DNA of 39,358 nt from contig JAIYDP010000001.1 in the NCBI GenBank assembly GCA_027487435.1, positions 1 to 39,358 on the forward strand, read 5' to 3'. Below the pieces are notes generated by a model. It was given only the letters and a program-made list of their open reading frames with translations. It did not search any database and had not been told where the DNA came from. A program made the position numbers and the translations under genes. This document shows positions 1 to 9,700 of this stretch, one piece after another. The DNA comes from Verrucomicrobiaceae bacterium. Its GTDB lineage: Bacteria; Verrucomicrobiota; Verrucomicrobiia; Verrucomicrobiales; Akkermansiaceae. Positions within the stretch are counted from its first letter, which is position 1. Each line of letters starts with the position of its first letter.

Positions 1-108
1 ACCCCTGAGAGAGGACTGACCCCTGAGAGAGGACTGACCCCTGAGAGAGGACTGACCCCTGAGAGAGGACTGACCCCTGAGACCCCTGAGACCCCTGAGA
101 CCCCTGAG
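1..108. repeat. Compound tandem repeat, 18-bp units turning into 9-bp units
   Basis: Four perfect copies of the 18-mer ACCCCTGAGAGAGGACTG (1-72) are followed by four perfect copies of the 9-mer ACCCCTGAG (73-108). The 9-mer is the first half of the 18-mer, so the array arose by two rounds of unit duplication. It touches the window edge and probably continues beyond it. It lies downstream of the last gene of the RHS operon. No function is apparent. Confidence 0.9.
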
Positions 109-114
109 ACGTCT

Positions 115-175
115 GGTGTCATGAACCTTGGCGCAACGACTTCACCCCTCCGGTGTCATTTTTCATTGGCGCAAC
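115..175. repeat. Two-copy bipartite direct repeat
   Basis: GGTGTCAT followed after 5 or 6 bases by TTGGCGCAAC occurs at 115-137 and again at 152-175, a period of about 37 bp. The two conserved blocks with a variable middle could be a protein-binding site or the remains of a duplicated insertion end. The stretch lies just beyond the 9-bp tandem array, and I see no gene between 1 and 235. Confidence 0.6.
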
Positions 176-235
176 ACGCCCTTTTTATGATCCCCTATAG
201 AATTAGGCATTCTCGCCTTAACCTGACGCAAATGG

Positions 236-895
236 TTACTTTGCATATGCATACCAGGGTGGCTCTGAATCTGAAATTGAAGGAGAATACACACAATAGT
301 TCTCATTAGCATTTTTTGAAGATCGGTGCAATCCCGTTGGAATGCTTAAAGAATAAAAACCAATTTTTTGTAAATTAATATTTTTTTCAAGGAGGTCTGA
401 CTTTCCAGTCGCAATATTTAATTTAGTTAACAAAGAATAGTGGGTTTCAGAACCTTTTTCATCCGTCGCTGAATAATAGCACAAAAATGACTTATCCACT
501 GATTCACAATTCACGAGAGAAAAATAGTTTGGACTATTTAAAAATTGAGTCACTTCTGTAGCAATCCATTTACCATCTTTCTTGCTTACTAGTCTAAGTA
601 TGCATTGTCGTGATATATGTTCCATTACTAAAGCAGAGCCTGAATCAGAATGCCACTTGACACCAATAATTGCAAAGTTTGTATATACCAATACAGTTGG
701 ATCAACGTCGCCATTTTCTTTTATTTCAATTTTAGTTCGCATTTCAAATTGATCCGCTGATTTGGACTCAACTTTCGTAGAAATAACTTTCATTCCATCT
801 GGAGATAATACACTTAATTGCTCTTCTTCGCCGTGTGCTAGGACAAACAAGGATAAAAATAAAATTATGAATTTGAGTATTGTGAATTTAGACAT
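236..895 (-). CDS. Secreted protein of unknown family; candidate immunity protein of the adjacent RHS toxin
   Basis: This 219-residue protein belongs to no family I recognise. It starts with a clear Sec signal peptide (MSKFTILKFIILFLSLFVLAHG, about 20 residues), so the mature part should lie in the periplasm or outside the cell. The rest is mixed and mostly soluble, with a few Cys (for example RQCIL, NCESVD, FLCYY). It begins 6 nt after the stop of the RHS gene on the same strand, the usual place for the immunity gene of a polymorphic toxin. Both it and the last part of the RHS gene are visibly AT-rich compared with the GC-richer YD-repeat region, as expected of an exchangeable toxin-immunity cassette. 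A periplasmic location fits a toxin predicted to hydrolyse glycan. The immunity role is inferred from position, coupling and the signal peptide only. Confidence 0.6.
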   Translation of the reverse strand: MSKFTILKFIILFLSLFVLAHGEEEQLSVLSPDGMKVISTKVESKSADQFEMRTKIEIKENGDVDPTVLVYTNFAIIGVKWHSDSGSALVMEHISRQCILRLVSKKDGKWIATEVTQFLNSPNYFSLVNCESVDKSFLCYYSATDEKGSETHYSLLTKLNIATGKSDLLEKNINLQKIGFYSLSIPTGLHRSSKNANENYCVYSPSISDSEPPWYAYAK

Positions 896-901
896 ATCTA
901 T

Positions 902-3900
902 TTATTTATTATTCTTACATTTAGGAAAATAGTTAATTGTCACAGGATGATAATCAACAATTGGCCCATTTTTTGTGGGTTTGATTTCAATGTTAAGATC
1001 TTGTACTAATTTATATGATAATTCTCCAAAGATGGTATTAAATCTTCCCGCAATCGAATTAGGCCCAAAATCTCCTACTATAGACTCAGCAGTTTTACCA
1101 TTTGCAGTAGCAGTCGCGCGATCACCTCCTCGCAGTATAGATAGTCCTTTCCCTGCATCCCAACTTAGTAGTCTTGGAGCCACAACAAATGCAGTAATAT
1201 CTGCATTAAGTGATTTGCCGTTCGGTTTATATGAAGTTTCCCATTGCTTATGCGGATCATTGTGAGACCCACCCGAGCCATCCACATCGACCATTACCTT
1301 TCCAGATGCTTTAAAAGAAATAGGGCAGCATTCTTTCGACTTAAGGAATTCTGAAATTTCTTTCAGGGACATTTCTTTAGTCTTCTTGGTATTTATAAAA
1401 GTTACCTCCAATTTTGTTCCTGAATTTACACTCTTGAGAAATGGCGTATTGCTCTCATTTCCCTTACCGCCACCGCCTTTACCGCCACCGCCTTTACCGC
1501 CACCGCCTTTACCGCCACCGCCTTTACCGCCACCGCCTTTACCGCGACCCCACCAATTCCAAGGCCATATACGCCAATCTCTAATTCTAAGGCCAAGATA
1601 ATCAATATAGTTCGTATTATTGGAAATAAACCCATACAAATTATAACCGCCTTCTTCATCAATCGGATCACGGGATGGCCATCTCCCAGTATAGGGATCG
1701 TACCAGCGGTAGCCGTAGTAGTAGAGGCCGCTGATGGTGTCTCGGGGTTTAGTGCTGAAGCGGTAGGAGAAGTCGTTGGCTTTTGTGCCTGTAGCTACTG
1801 TGGTGTTGCCGAAGGGATCGTATTCGTAGTGGGCGACTACTGTGACGTTTGCGTCGATGTATTCGGTAATGTTGCCGTTGCCATCGTAAATAGGGAAGTG
1901 CGAAGTGATCAGTGAGCTGTGATCAGTGGTGGAGAGAAGACCGCCTACGCCGCCTGCATCTTGCATGGTGCCACTGAGGTCGAGGCCCCAGAGGAGAGAA
2001 GTATTAAGGATGAATGATGAATGATGAAGTTGGTATTCGGCGATGCAGTTCCAGCCGTCAAGCACATACAAGGTTGTGTTGGTGGCGGTGGTTTGGGCGA
2101 TGCGGCGGGATTGGGAATCGTAGTGGTAGCTTACTAGAGTGTTGCCGTTGCTGTCTTTGACTGCGGTTTTACGATTCTCGCCGTCCCAATGGAATGTTGC
2201 GGGCTGAAGTCCCGCGCTCCCTTTGATTTGCGCATCTTCCTGGTTGCCGTCGAGGTCATAGGACGGGACGAAGGTGTTGACGGCATCGTATTGGTTCAGC
2301 GCGTTGGGGGTGTAGGCGGTGGTGTTTGTGCCTGCGGGATCGGAAATTTGAGGATTAGAAATTTCAGAGAAGATGCGGTTGCCGATGCCGTCGTACTGGT
2401 AGGCGCGGTCGGCGGGGTTGTTGCTGTCGTCGGCTGATGTCACCTGCCCCAATGAGTCGTAGCCCCATGTGGTGCTGTTCGTAGCGGCTCCGCTGCGAGT
2501 GGCGTTGGTTCTTTGACCGATGTTGTTGACGGTGTAGTTCACAGCACTGATGACGGTGTTGTTACTAGCGCGGGTGTTGGCTTTTGTCAATAAAACATCT
2601 CGATTGGTTTCAAAGGTGTTGGTGACTTGGTGGATGCCTGTGCCGCTATTGCTGCTGAAGTTGTAGTTGGTGAAAGATTGGGTGGTTTTGAGAAGGTTGC
2701 TATTAGGCTCGTATCCGTAGATGAAGTCTTGGGTATCGGCGGAACCGATGGTCTGGGAACTGACGGCTCCGAGGCGGCCGTTGTTCTCATTATAGCGATA
2801 TGTGACGGTTTGCTCGGGTGCGCTACCGTTTTTGAGTTGGAAGCCTGTGGAGCGTTGCAGGCTGTCTTGGCTGCGGTCGATAACGCGGGTAAAGGCGGGT
2901 TGATTAGGGATGTTGTACGTGATGGTTTCTTTGTCGAGGACGAGGGCGGTGTCATCGTAATCAAATACGGTGGTGGCGATGGTGTTGGTTTGGTTTTTGG
3001 GGCGATTGAGGCAATCGTATTCCATGGTGACATCGGGTGTGGTGTCGCTGTAGTCTGTGGTTTCGAGTCGGCCTGCGAAATCATAGAAGTATGTGGTGGT
3101 GGTGCCGCGTTCCCATGTACGGGTGCGCAGGCGGCCTGCATTGGTGTAGGTGTAGTCGGCATCGGCGGGGGTGGTGGCTGGGTTGTCGATTTCCCCATGG
3201 TAGTTTTTCTCGGTGAGCCAGCCGCGTTGGCCATCGTAGAGCCAAGTGGTGGTGGCGGGGACGGTGCCGTAGGTGGTCATGGTCGATTTACGGTCGGCGT
3301 AGTCGTAGGTGTAACTAACGCGGTAGGTCTGCGCGCCATTGGTTTCTTGGACATTACCATCGGGGAAGTAGAGGGTATTGGTGATGTTAGTGAGGGTGTT
3401 GCCGTTGGCATCAAGGGAGTTGGGAGCATCGACCTCTTTTTGGCGTCCGCGCAAATCGTAGGTGAATTTGGTTTCTCTGTTGCCGGGGGCGGTGATTTTT
3501 TCGACGATGTCGGCGGTATCGCTGAGGTATTTTGTTTCCGTGAGACCCGTGCGGGCGTCAGTGGTTCCTTCGGGACGATTGAGGGAATCGTAGGAAATGG
3601 ATGAATTATGAAGGATGAATGATGAAGCATCTAATGTGGAAGAAGCGGTTAAGAGGCCTGCAGTGTAGGTTTGTTTTTGTTGGGTGCCATCGGGGGCAGT
3701 GCTGGTGGTGATCCAGTTGCCGTTGCCGCTGAGGGTGGTTTTCTGGAGGCTGGGGTTGGCGACACCGAGTTGAGTCGATGCGGCGTGGAGACCATTGGGG
3801 GCACTGTAGCTGTTGCTGGTGATAGTGGGGGTGTTTTCTACGGCATCGGGTTGCCAGACTTTGCTGATGGAGTGGATGGCGGGCAGGCTGGTGGTGCCAT

Positions 3901-6673
3901 CGTAGGCGTAGGATGCGAGGAAGTTCCGCTCGCTGCCGCTGACAATGTCGCTACCGAAGTCGATGGTGCCATCGCGGTCAAGGTCAATGGCGGTGATGAT
4001 TTGTTCGCCGAGGGCGTTGTAGGCCATGAGGGTGACGACGGCATCAGGGTCGGTGGATTTTACCATTTGGCCTAACGAGTTGTAATCGTTAGTGGTGAGT
4101 GCTAAGTGAGCAGTGAGCAGTGAATTGAGCGCGGGGAGAGAGGCACTGGCGATGGTGCGGCCTGCCCAGTCGGACTGGGTGGCGGTGACTTCGCGGTGGG
4201 TGGTGCCATCGAGATAGGCTTGGGCATTGAAATGGCCTGTAGTGTTGACGCTGTAGCGATATTCCATGGCGGGGCTGAGGTCGCCGTAGGTTTGGAAGGT
4301 GGAGCCGTCGAGGTAGCTATCGGTGGTTTGGGAGAAGTTATCGACGGTGGTGGTGATGGTGCGGGTGGAGAGTCCGGCGGCGGGTTTGTAAGTGGTGGCG
4401 GTGGTGCTGGATTTGATGAGAGGTCTTGGCGGATCGGTGAGCGGATTGGTTCTGGTATCAGGTGTGGGATCGGGCGACCAAGATTGGCTCTCGGTGCCGG
4501 AGAGGTTTTCTACAGATCTGCCGATAAGGGTGCTGGAAGTTCCGGCAAGAGTGGAGCTGAGGGACGCGGTGACGGTTTCGGGGTAGCGGTGGGTCTCCGT
4601 GGTGAGACCGAGGCGCACGGTTTCCATGGTGACGCCGAGGCGGTTGGTTTTGATTTGGCGTTGCAGGTGATCGTAGGCGTGGTAGGTGGGGATGCCATAC
4701 ATGTCGATCTCCTTAGCGACGCCGCAGCAGGAATATTCGGTGGTGGTAGTGTAGGCGGCTCCGCTAGCGGTGGCTTGTTCGCCTGCGGCGACGAGGTTGG
4801 TGGGATGATGCGCTGTGGTGAGGGCGCGGCCTAGGATGTCCACTTCGGTGACGGCCATGGAGCTGAAGAGCGCACTGCCTGTGCCGTAGCCGATGGCTTC
4901 AGTCTTACTGAGAATGGTGGTGCCGCGAGAATTGGTGGTGGAGGTGGTGCGGGTGCCTTTGCTGACGACATTTCCCGAAGCTGCTCCATTTTCCATCACG
5001 GTGGTGTAGCCGCCGCCGCCAAGACGGGTGTAGGCGTAGGTGGTGAGGGTGCCATCGGGATGATGGATGCGGATGGGCTTCCCGCCGAAGTCTTGACCAG
5101 AAGGAACGTAGTGGGTAACAGTGGTGAGGGTGTCAGTGGCGGAAGTGTAGGTGGTATTGGTTTCTGTCGTGGGCGTGTAAGCTGACGTGGATTTTGCGAC
5201 GATGATACCATTGATGGCGGTGACTTCTGTCCCCGTTTGGGTTCCAGGATCCCATGTAGAGGTCACCACCTGAGCTGCAGGATTACCCGCGTAAGGAGTG
5301 GTGATGGTGGATTCGAAGACGCTGTAGGTATGGAAAGACACGTAGCCGTCGTAGCGCACCATTTGTTTAACGCGTCCTAGCCCGTGGGTAGAACCACCAG
5401 GGCCAGTGATTTCTCCTGGCTGGTAGTACGACCATGTTGTGGTGAGTGGCACTCCCGTAGTGAGCGCAGTTCCACTGGGATTGATGACTTCTTTGGTTTG
5501 CACCCATGAGGTAGATTGCTTCTCCCATGTGGACTCGGTATCTGCAACGAGGTTCCAGCTCGCTGTGTGTGTGGCGCGATCAAAGAGTTTGCTGCGATGG
5601 ATGCGAAGACCAGGTGTGATTTCGGTTTTCACGAGTTCATGTCGGGATAAAGACTGAAATGCGTTAGCTACGACTCGGCCTTTCTCAAGGATGAGAGTGC
5701 CAGGGGAAGGCTGCGTTTGTTCGTGGCGGATGGTGGCACCATCATACGTGGAGTCCATGCGTAGGCGCGGGATTTGAGCGACAGTGACTTTGGCAATGGT
5801 GGTGGTGCGTATGACTGTGCCAGCAAGGTTTTTTTCTGTGACAGTAAAGGCGTCAGGGTCCTCGGCAAGGATCAGTGCATCAGCTGGTGCAATTTCCAAA
5901 ACCGAATTGCCGGTGTTTACGGAGGTAAGAAGACCTGCCGTGCGATTGACCGTGTAAACGGAAGGAAGATTGGTCAAAAGGTTAGCGCGACCAGGGTTGG
6001 TGAAGTCTTTGGTGTAAAATACTAGTTGCCCAGTGGTCATACCGCCATAGGAAGAAGAAGTGGGAATTTCTACGGAGAACGTATTCTGCGAGGCGCTTGC
6101 TGGGCAAGCTACTTCGCAAGCGGAACAGCTCGATAAGGTTAAGACGATGCGCGAGCAGGCATCGGTGGCTCCGAGTTCAGATTTGGCACTGGTGTCATCC
6201 GCCTCTGGCGAATTTCCTGGCCCTCCGCATTCGAGTTCGAATTCCCACGTATCACCCGCCTTGGCCGTATCTGATGACAAAAGAAATTGCAGAGTCGCGC
6301 TTGTGTTACTCGATGATAATGTCTGCGACTGCTCTTTCGTTTCTACTGGCAAATTATCGCGCATAAGCGTGGCCTTGATCGTAAAAGCAAGCGGATTTTC
6401 GCAGACAACATTTGGGGGAGCGGGAACAAGATATCCCACAACAACAGTAGCGGCATAAGAGCCATCTGGATTGGAAAATAGTTTCCCTTGCACTACATGG
6501 CCATCAGTATCAATTTTGCCATTCACAGACATGGTGATGCATTTGCAACAGGCTTTTGGTGGGGGGTTGAGATTCCCTGTTGATGCACTCATTGAAGTGG
6601 TTTGCGCTTGAAGCGGAACGTTACTCAAAGACAGAGCTAGGAAGGAGGTGAGGAGGATAAGTGCTGATTTCAT
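902..6673 (-). CDS. RHS/YD-repeat protein with a GH75 (chitosanase)-like C-terminal effector domain
   Basis: The start is ATG at 6673, which gives a signal peptide (MKSALILLTSFLALSLSNVPLQAQ) and 1923 residues; an upstream in-frame ATG at 6706 only adds 11 residues before it. A Cys-rich N-terminus (KACCKC, SSCSACEVAC) precedes a long run of YD repeats, which in this family form a shell around the C-terminal toxin. The RHS core is near residues 1650-1705 (GLYYYGYRWYDPYTGRW ... SRDPIDEEGGYNLYGF ... YIDYLGL). The DP and D-Y-L-G motifs are degenerate relative to the canonical autoproteolysis signature DPxG..DPxG. Five GGGGK repeats then lead to a divergent tip of about 185 residues. The tip shows VDVDG (Asp 1796 and 1798), LNAD, FVVAP, GDFGP (Asp 1868) and FGELS (Glu 1884), the order I know from GH75 chitosanases, where an Asp and a Glu catalyse hydrolysis. 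The signal peptide suggests export by Sec; no VgrG or PAAR is nearby. Confidence 0.88.
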   Translation of the reverse strand: MKSALILLTSFLALSLSNVPLQAQTTSMSASTGNLNPPPKACCKCITMSVNGKIDTDGHVVQGKLFSNPDGSYAATVVVGYLVPAPPNVVCENPLAFTIKATLMRDNLPVETKEQSQTLSSSNTSATLQFLLSSDTAKAGDTWEFELECGGPGNSPEADDTSAKSELGATDACSRIVLTLSSCSACEVACPASASQNTFSVEIPTSSSYGGMTTGQLVFYTKDFTNPGRANLLTNLPSVYTVNRTAGLLTSVNTGNSVLEIAPADALILAEDPDAFTVTEKNLAGTVIRTTTIAKVTVAQIPRLRMDSTYDGATIRHEQTQPSPGTLILEKGRVVANAFQSLSRHELVKTEITPGLRIHRSKLFDRATHTASWNLVADTESTWEKQSTSWVQTKEVINPSGTALTTGVPLTTTWSYYQPGEITGPGGSTHGLGRVKQMVRYDGYVSFHTYSVFESTITTPYAGNPAAQVVTSTWDPGTQTGTEVTAINGIIVAKSTSAYTPTTETNTTYTSATDTLTTVTHYVPSGQDFGGKPIRIHHPDGTLTTYAYTRLGGGGYTTVMENGAASGNVVSKGTRTTSTTNSRGTTILSKTEAIGYGTGSALFSSMAVTEVDILGRALTTAHHPTNLVAAGEQATASGAAYTTTTEYSCCGVAKEIDMYGIPTYHAYDHLQRQIKTNRLGVTMETVRLGLTTETHRYPETVTASLSSTLAGTSSTLIGRSVENLSGTESQSWSPDPTPDTRTNPLTDPPRPLIKSSTTATTYKPAAGLSTRTITTTVDNFSQTTDSYLDGSTFQTYGDLSPAMEYRYSVNTTGHFNAQAYLDGTTHREVTATQSDWAGRTIASASLPALNSLLTAHLALTTNDYNSLGQMVKSTDPDAVVTLMAYNALGEQIITAIDLDRDGTIDFGSDIVSGSERNFLASYAYDGTTSLPAIHSISKVWQPDAVENTPTITSNSYSAPNGLHAASTQLGVANPSLQKTTLSGNGNWITTSTAPDGTQQKQTYTAGLLTASSTLDASSFILHNSSISYDSLNRPEGTTDARTGLTETKYLSDTADIVEKITAPGNRETKFTYDLRGRQKEVDAPNSLDANGNTLTNITNTLYFPDGNVQETNGAQTYRVSYTYDYADRKSTMTTYGTVPATTTWLYDGQRGWLTEKNYHGEIDNPATTPADADYTYTNAGRLRTRTWERGTTTTYFYDFAGRLETTDYSDTTPDVTMEYDCLNRPKNQTNTIATTVFDYDDTALVLDKETITYNIPNQPAFTRVIDRSQDSLQRSTGFQLKNGSAPEQTVTYRYNENNGRLGAVSSQTIGSADTQDFIYGYEPNSNLLKTTQSFTNYNFSSNSGTGIHQVTNTFETNRDVLLTKANTRASNNTVISAVNYTVNNIGQRTNATRSGAATNSTTWGYDSLGQVTSADDSNNPADRAYQYDGIGNRIFSEISNPQISDPAGTNTTAYTPNALNQYDAVNTFVPSYDLDGNQEDAQIKGSAGLQPATFHWDGENRKTAVKDSNGNTLVSYHYDSQSRRIAQTTATNTTLYVLDGWNCIAEYQLHHSSFILNTSLLWGLDLSGTMQDAGGVGGLLSTTDHSSLITSHFPIYDGNGNITEYIDANVTVVAHYEYDPFGNTTVATGTKANDFSYRFSTKPRDTISGLYYYGYRWYDPYTGRWPSRDPIDEEGGYNLYGFISNNTNYIDYLGLRIRDWRIWPWNWWGRGKGGGGKGGGGKGGGGKGGGGKGGGGKGNESNTPFLKSVNSGTKLEVTFINTKKTKEMSLKEISEFLKSKECCPISFKASGKVMVDVDGSGGSHNDPHKQWETSYKPNGKSLNADITAFVVAPRLLSWDAGKGLSILRGGDRATATANGKTAESIVGDFGPNSIAGRFNTIFGELSYKLVQDLNIEIKPTKNGPIVDYHPVTINYFPKCKNNK
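1466..1540 (-). repeat. Five 15-bp tandem repeats encoding the (GGGGK)5 linker of the RHS protein
   Basis: Five identical 15-bp units, ACCGCCACCGCCTTT on the plus strand, encode GGGGK in the RHS frame. They lie between the RHS core and the C-terminal effector domain, so they form a flexible basic linker. Because the unit is a multiple of three, slippage would change linker length without breaking the frame. Confidence 0.92.
1904..4128. repeat. Intergenic-type short repeats embedded in frame in the RHS gene
   Basis: Several short low-complexity blocks interrupt the YD repeats without breaking the frame. They are TGATCAGTGAGCTGTGATCA (1905-1924), ATGAATGATGAATGATGAA (2010-2028), a GCGGG-N7-CCCGC dyad (2199-2215), GAAATTTGAGGATTAGAAAT (2343-2362), a second ATGAA-rich block (3597-3628) and GTGAGCAGTGAGCAGTGAA (4106-4124). 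In the protein they read as HHSSFIL, SAGLQPA, SNPQISD and SLLTAH segments in linkers between YD motifs. They resemble the simple repeats usually found between genes. Confidence 0.6.
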
Positions 6674-6721
6674 GAATGAAGAAGTTGGAAGTTGGGTGAG
6701 GATCATCGGGTAGAGTATCGA

Positions 6722-9700
6722 TCAAGGTGCTAGGAACAGTTGGATTCTGTGGCACAATGTAGGTGAACCTGTGCCAGACCATTCGTAATAGACGTTGGCT
6801 ATGCCGTTGGCATCAAAATGGGTGGAATTCAGATCCAAGCTGGTGGCGCCGTTAGTGAACAGCGTACCTTGGTTCGCTGCGGTGATGCGCACGATGATGT
6901 TGCTGGGCAGATTGACGGCAACAAGGGTGTTGCTCATCAGCCAAGTGCCGTCGGGGTATTGGGTGACGATGGAAGCATCTAGAGTTTGGCTGACATCAAC
7001 CACATCAAAGGCATGAACGGTGCCACGGGAGAGGATTGCGGACGGTGCTCCATCGATGGTGCTGGGCAAGCGGGCTAGCACGTGGCGGTTGATGGCTTCT
7101 GAGGTGGCGACTTTAAACTGACGTGCGCCAGTGGTGGTGATTTCGCTGAAGACCACGCGGCGATCTGCTTCAACTTCATGAGATGCACCAAGAGCGGTAG
7201 GAGTCCAATTGCGCGATTTACCCACTTGAACAAGATGTGATGCACCAAAGTTGGCGGTGTGGACGACGATTATCACATTGGAGGGTTGAGTAGGGCCAGA
7301 ATCTGGCGTCCACACCGAGTTCAAGGAAAAAGTGCCTGGGGTGTTACAAGTAATGACTACTGGACTGGAGGAGTTAAACGGACCTGAAGAGAGGCCAGAG
7401 AGTGACCCACTGAGTGTAAAGGTACCAGCGGCGGGGGCATTCGGATCGTGCGCAGTGACGCGCAGCGAATCACCCATGCGGATGTGCAGTGTATTGTTGG
7501 TGTAGGATTGCAGCAAGTTGGTAGGAACCCAAGTGATGGAGCGAGTGTTGTCTGTGATGATTCCGCTGAGGAATGAAGCATTCAAAGTGACTGAGCCATC
7601 AGCCGAGAGCGGCACATTGGCGTAGAAAGAGTCATTTACGGAAGTTTCCGTAGGAATGACGGATGCCACCGTAGCAGCGGGAGCTAGGGCAGTGATCGTG
7701 GTGGAGGAAAGTTGCCGCGTGATTCCTTCTATGGATACCGGTGATGTGCGGCTGGTGGTGGGCACGCGTGTGAGCGCATTGGCGAGAACTTCTTTTTGTT
7801 CAATCCAATCCGGAATTTGATCTGAGTCCATGTCGTCACCACCGAGGCGCTTGAGGGTGAGTGAATCGATGCGCAGGCGGATCTGGGAATTGTAGTTTTC
7901 ATGAAAAACGGTAACCGTATGAGTGCCTGCTGCGAGCCATGGCGTGATCGCTCGCAGTGTGTCCGCTTTGTTGTCTTTGCTCAAGAGGGTGGCGCGAGCG
8001 ATGGACGAACCATCAATGGAAAGGGTGATGGGAAGAGATTTGGTGAGCCAAGGACTTGTGGCAGTAATGGCTCCAGCGGACAAGACAACTTCATGCACCC
8101 CGGGGCTAGTGAGCGTGAAGGTGTAGGTGATAGCTCCACGGCGATCCTGCGCGGAAAGCGTCATAGAGCCGCTGCTATTGACAGTCCAAGTGCCGGTGAC
8201 TCCAGAATACTGATTGAGTGGAGGGAGAGCTATGGTGACCGGTGCGAGATTGTTGGAAACTTTCGGGTCGCTGCCGTAGAGTCTGATTTCATCTAGATCT
8301 GAAATGCCATCGCCATCGGTATCAGAGGAGAAGGGATTGGTGCCATTTTGGTATTCTTCTAAATTGGTGAGGCCATCAGTATCAGGGTCACCGTATTCGC
8401 CTTCGATGATGCTGGTGCGTCCGTTATTATTGGGGTTGAGTCCTAGGCTGGTTTCCCAAGAGTCGGGTAATCCGTCATCGTCCGCGTCGCCTGGCTCTGG
8501 AGCACTGACGCGAAAGGAAGTGGCAGGCATGATGGAGCGTGCTTGACCAGGAGCTTGCCAAGCCACGGAAACGTGATCCAAGGAACCTTGGGCAACTTTA
8601 TGCAGCACCTCAATGTAATATGTCTGGCCTTCGACGAGTGTGACGCTGCGGCTACGCTGACTTGCGTTGAAATCGAAATCGCGTAGCGGGGTGACGTGAC
8701 CACTGTTAGCGAGATATTGTTTACCGAAGCGATTGGTGAGAGGCTGGCTGTAGGTAGGAGAAGAGGGAACGGGATCTTTCACCGTGCCGTCGGACAACCA
8801 GAGTTGGGCATCGCCACTAGAGGCTAACCAAAAGTGGTATGTCCCGGAACTCGGAGCGACGAAGGAGCCGCGGTAGCGTGCGCCGTAATTTCTGTAGTTG
8901 GTTGTCGCATCGATGCCAGCCACTTGGTCGATGCTGTTCGGATAGCCAAGATAGCGCTGGCGGTTCGCGAGGTCGGTAGTTGTCATACTTATGACTCCTT
9001 GGGAGCCATTACCGCTAAGATCCATCCACATGGATCGCGTGATGGCATCACCAAAGGACTCATACACAAGTGGATTAGAACCCAACACTTGTTCCTCGTA
9101 GTTGGCTATGCCGTCTCGATCTGGATCACCGTATTCGCGGAGTGCTCCGGGAAGCAATGAAGTGCTTAGACCCGTCTGAGCCTCCCATGTGTCTGACAAA
9201 TGGTTGTCATTGGTATCGTTCGCCGTGGAGGTGATGGGAGTCAGATAGGCTGCTGGGATGATTTCGAAATTACGTGTGGCGGCAAGCGGGCCAGGGCCAT
9301 AAGCTTGAACTTCCATGAGTGAGAGGTGGCCATTTCCTGCGCGATTGTTACCAAGGAGTTGGATTCTGACGGATCTTGCCTGAACGACAGCAGGCATATT
9401 CCAAGTGAATGAATTGCCGACGTTTCCGGAGGTGGTGAAGAAATCTGCTTGCGAAAGAACAACACCAGCGGCATCCAATGCCGAAATGCGGAAGTTCGAC
9501 AAGCGGTTCTGGTTGGTGGGATTGTTAAATAGGACAACCTGATTGAGTGGTCGCGTATCGGCAAAATCGATTTTCAGCCAAGAATTTTGAACATTGCTTG
9601 TGAGCGTGGCATCATTCCAAGCACCAGTGGTCGTGCCGTCTATGGCTTTGCTAGCAGGTAAGTTCCACTGGGTTGTGGACTGCGTCGCGGTGGCACCATT

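Noticed and set aside
2627..3604. Long plus-strand open frame (325 codons) inside the RHS gene, with similar ones at 4196-4834 and 3671-4075
   Set aside because: They are antisense to YD repeats; Val/Gly-rich composition mirrors the biased codons of the RHS gene, and the RHS frame is clearly coding.
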